Assembly (NCBI RefSeq): GCF_013618625.1 | Contig: NZ_JABRWO010000011.1 | Coordinates: 172,796-236,795, forward strand | Origin: Bremerella alba | Lineage (GTDB): Bacteria; Planctomycetota; Planctomycetia; Pirellulales; Pirellulaceae | DNA length: 64,000 nucleotides | Direction: 5' to 3' | Program-made: the position numbers and the translations under genes | Notes under the pieces: model-generated | What the model was told of the DNA's origin: nothing | Databases searched by the model: none | Seen by the model: the letters and a program-made list of their open reading frames with translations, nothing else | Shown: positions 61,679 to 64,000 of the stretch, piece by piece | How the letters are laid out: each line of letters opens with the position of its first letter | Numbering within the stretch: the stretch's first letter is position 1

Positions 61679-64000
61679 CTATAAAGGCCAGTTCGGTACG
61701 CAGTCGTCCCAGTCTTGCTCTGAGAACTGGTACAATGTTTCGGGATCGATATCTTCGCCGTGAAAGTCGATGTTGCTCGATGTCGGTGAGACGACAATCG
61801 GCGCATTCGCGGTAAGGGTTCGGCAAGAGGCAGGGAAGCTCACACCATGGCTGTTGGTAAATGTGTTGTCGTAGATCGCAAAATCATGCGCGGCGACATA
61901 CATACCGTTGACTGTGTTGATGACGGTGTTGTTGTAGATCTCTGCCTGCGTGGGGTTGCTCAGGGTCACGCCAAAGGGTGTTTCGTCGTACCAACCTTCA
62001 GAGGCGATGTAGAGACCTGTCCCTGCTGTTTTGTTGGGGCCACCATCGACGGAGTTGTTTCGAATGATTGTCCCAGAATAGTTCCCCGAGGTTGTCGGCC
62101 ACTTATGAATCATGATCGAGGCAAAAGCGCCGCCTGTCGTATCAGCCGTGTGGATGACGGTATTGTTTTCGATCAGAGAATTTTGAGCACCACCAAAGAT
62201 GAAGTCGATATCGGTGTTATCGATGAACAGATTGCCAACAAACTGCGAATTGTAGGCATCGTGAACGGTAAGGCCATCGGCCCAAAGGAACGATTGGTTG
62301 TGTACGCCGTTGTAGGCAAAGATATTGTCGTCGACCCTCACGTTGCTACGAAAATCTTTGACCTCCAAGCCAGTCCCACCGATCGCATTGATAAAGTGAT
62401 TGCCAACAATTGTGGAATCATCGGATGCCATTACGACCAAAATGCCGAATCGATTATTGCCGTTCGAAACTTGATTGTACGCGGACGTGTTCTGCCGGTT
62501 CTGGCGATTTCCATTGAGAACAAGGTGGTGCATTGCCTCGATGTCCTGAATGAAGAGCAACCCATCCTCTTGCGCAAAATTTCGAGAGGTGATTAGCTCT
62601 GCATAGTCGCCGGTTTCTAAATCAGAGACGGGGTCATCGATTGACTTCCCAACGGTTGTGAGGGTAATTCGCTTGTCGATCACAACTTGCTGGTCGAGAT
62701 AGTACTTTCCGGCCGGAAGTTCCAGGGTAGCCCCCACCGGGATCACATCGATGGCTTGCTGGATGATTGCGGAAGTATCAGCCGTGGTGCCAGAGTAGCT
62801 CGCAAGCGCGCTGAGCAAATAGCGATCACCAATTTGCTCTAACTCGATCGATGCGGTCGAAAAATTGCTGTGAGCCGCATCGAAATCTGGCTTATGAACC
62901 CACCAGTGATATTCTTGGCCAAGATCAACCGGCACAGACAAAGAGGTGTCGTCGGTCGAAATGCAAAGATAATGCACGTTGCAGTCGTGATTGAATCCTG
63001 GTGCCTGGACACCATCCCAATTCTCGACCTCAAGTCGAACGAGGTAGTTGTTGTTGTAGCCTGCCACCGGCGCAAACTCGAGAGTGACGTTTGCGTCATT
63101 GATTTCGATGTTGTCCTCCGGAGAGAGAATGATCGGAATGTCAGGGTCTGGCAGGGGGATGTCCTCGCCTGGTTCGACCGTAAAGGTGGCTTCGACCCCT
63201 GGTCTATCGGGGTGATGTACCCACCACCGATAGCTGATGCCCCGTTCGACTTGAACGGTAATTTCGGTATCGGTTGTGGCAATACATAGGTAGTGCACAC
63301 TGCAATCATGATTGAATCCGGACGCCTGACTTCCATTCCAATCTTCGGAATCCAAGCGAACGAGGTATTCGTCGTCGTAGTCGGAAAGCGGCCAGAATTT
63401 CAAAGTCACCGTGGAAGCGTCGATAGAATCATTCATTCTCGGGCTGATAATCACAGGAGCAAGACTGCCTGGAGGTGGTGGAAGAGGAATGTCATCGTTC
63501 CCATCCGTTGTTTCTTGCTCTTCCGACGTAAAATTCGCTACCACTGCGGGATTGTCTGGAACCTGAACCGACCATTGATAAGACTGACCCGGTTCGATGG
63601 GCACCGTGATCTGGGTAGAGCTCGTCACGATGTCCAGATAGTAATCGGTGCTCTCATGCGTAAAACCATTGGCCTGGGTTCCATCCCAACCGGTCGGTTG
63701 CAGGCGGACAACGTAGTTGCCGGAGTAATCTGGGACGGGCTGGAATTCTAAGGTCACCGTCTCCCCGTCAACCTCGTCCCCTTCCATAGGGCTGACAATC
63801 GCTGCGATCAGAGGCGTTTCTTCTTCTGATGTGAAATTAGCTACCGCAGCGGGATTCTCCGGAACCTGAACCGACCATTGATAAGACTGACCCGGTTCGA
63901 TGGGCACCGTGATCTGGGTAGAGCTCGTCACGATGTCCAGATAGTAATCGGTGCTCTCATGCGTAAAACCATTGGCCTGGGTTCCATCCCAACCGGTCGG
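61679..64000 (-). CDS. Large surface protein: FnIII-like repeats plus beta-helix (5' partial)
   Basis: The frame is open to the right edge of the window, so the start is outside; the apparent GTG start at 63931 is internal. From the edge inward there are at least four approximately 100-residue repeats (pattern VRL...W.G.QA.GF.H......D/CI, then YQWSVQVP..P). A right-handed beta-helix domain follows (about residues 400-760 of the visible part) with PAGKYYLDQQVVI and many N/D turns as in pectate-lyase-like folds. Likely exported or cell-surface; polysaccharide lyase activity is possible but no catalytic signature was recognised. Confidence 0.75.
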   Translation of the reverse strand, partial: PTGWDGTQANGFTHESTDYYLDIVTSSTQITVPIEPGQSYQWSVQVPENPAAVANFTSEEETPLIAAIVSPMEGDEVDGETVTLEFQPVPDYSGNYVVRLQPTGWDGTQANGFTHESTDYYLDIVTSSTQITVPIEPGQSYQWSVQVPDNPAVVANFTSEEQETTDGNDDIPLPPPPGSLAPVIISPRMNDSIDASTVTLKFWPLSDYDDEYLVRLDSEDWNGSQASGFNHDCSVHYLCIATTDTEITVQVERGISYRWWVHHPDRPGVEATFTVEPGEDIPLPDPDIPIILSPEDNIEINDANVTLEFAPVAGYNNNYLVRLEVENWDGVQAPGFNHDCNVHYLCISTDDTSLSVPVDLGQEYHWWVHKPDFDAAHSNFSTASIELEQIGDRYLLSALASYSGTTADTSAIIQQAIDVIPVGATLELPAGKYYLDQQVVIDKRITLTTVGKSIDDPVSDLETGDYAELITSRNFAQEDGLLFIQDIEAMHHLVLNGNRQNRQNTSAYNQVSNGNNRFGILVVMASDDSTIVGNHFINAIGGTGLEVKDFRSNVRVDDNIFAYNGVHNQSFLWADGLTVHDAYNSQFVGNLFIDNTDIDFIFGGAQNSLIENNTVIHTADTTGGAFASIMIHKWPTTSGNYSGTIIRNNSVDGGPNKTAGTGLYIASEGWYDETPFGVTLSNPTQAEIYNNTVINTVNGMYVAAHDFAIYDNTFTNSHGVSFPASCRTLTANAPIVVSPTSSNIDFHGEDIDPETLYQFSEQDWDDCVPNWPL
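63537..64000 (-). repeat. 303-bp tandem DNA repeat within the surface gene
   Basis: The segments from 63537 and from 63840 are nearly identical at DNA level over about 160 bp to the window edge, offset by 303 bp (101 codons). The other two protein repeats in the gene are more diverged, so this pair is a recent duplication. Confidence 0.85.

Noticed and set aside
1..64000. tRNA, rRNA genes and CRISPR arrays
   Set aside because: No cloverleaf-consistent signature, rRNA core or regularly spaced repeats noticed by eye. A covariance-model scan would be decisive.

Overview
The window looks like the chromosome of a planctomycete, most likely of the Pirellulaceae (Blastopirellula/Bremerella/Rhodopirellula-like). 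Pointers are small secreted proteins and outer-membrane barrels of planctomycete style, standalone PP2C/SpoIIE phosphatase signalling, sigma-54, FnIII/beta-helix surface proteins, dispersed intergenic hairpin repeats and sparse operons. No rRNA, tRNA or CRISPR array was seen. The genus is an inference; no phylogeny was run.

Region by region. 0-9.9 kb: a DAACS symporter fused to a solute-binding domain (5' end outside the window), aconitase, an AAA ATPase, a Cache-HAMP-SpoIIE phosphatase and a DUF6314-like protein. 10.3-14 kb: a small Gly/Asn/Ser-rich secreted protein with a strong terminator, convergent with a secreted C39 peptidase and two outer-membrane barrels. This set resembles the parts list of Fap-type functional amyloid export. 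14.4-19.75 kb: rpoN, then recR-ybaB-dnaX preceded by two tandem SRP RNA genes behind one clear promoter. The order scr-dnaX-ybaB-recR is the one known from Bacillus. dnaX carries an A9 slippery tract with an immediate -1 frame stop, giving a predicted tau/gamma pair. 20-32.2 kb: alpha/beta hydrolases, a HEAT-like protein, pyrF, an AT-richer two-gene island (RNase D-like exonuclease plus a 2-TM protein), a haloalkane-dehalogenase-like enzyme, a TVP38 membrane protein and a DUF2188 membrane protein with a 44-aa hydrophobic partner.

32.5-55.3 kb: a 23-kb phage-type head-and-tail cluster, almost all on the minus strand and mostly translationally coupled. Read 5' to 3' (high to low coordinates) it holds small membrane proteins, a papain-like peptidase, a thioredoxin-like protein, a holin-like 2-TM protein, terminase, portal, prohead protease, a decoration-like protein, major capsid, connectors, tail tube, a tail-assembly chaperone with a -1 frameshift extension, hub/baseplate-like proteins and a coiled-coil fibre. 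There is no integrase, repressor, replication gene or tape measure, and one host-like gene sits in reverse orientation where the tape measure would be expected. It is either a decayed prophage or a domesticated particle (gene-transfer-agent-like).

55.9-64 kb: an HExxH protein, a K+ channel, a helical protein, a 37-aa charged microprotein, an RRM protein with its terminator, a persulfide-handling operon (DUF442 phosphatase-like plus dioxygenase-rhodanese fusion), and the 3' part of a large repeat-containing surface protein with a beta-helix.
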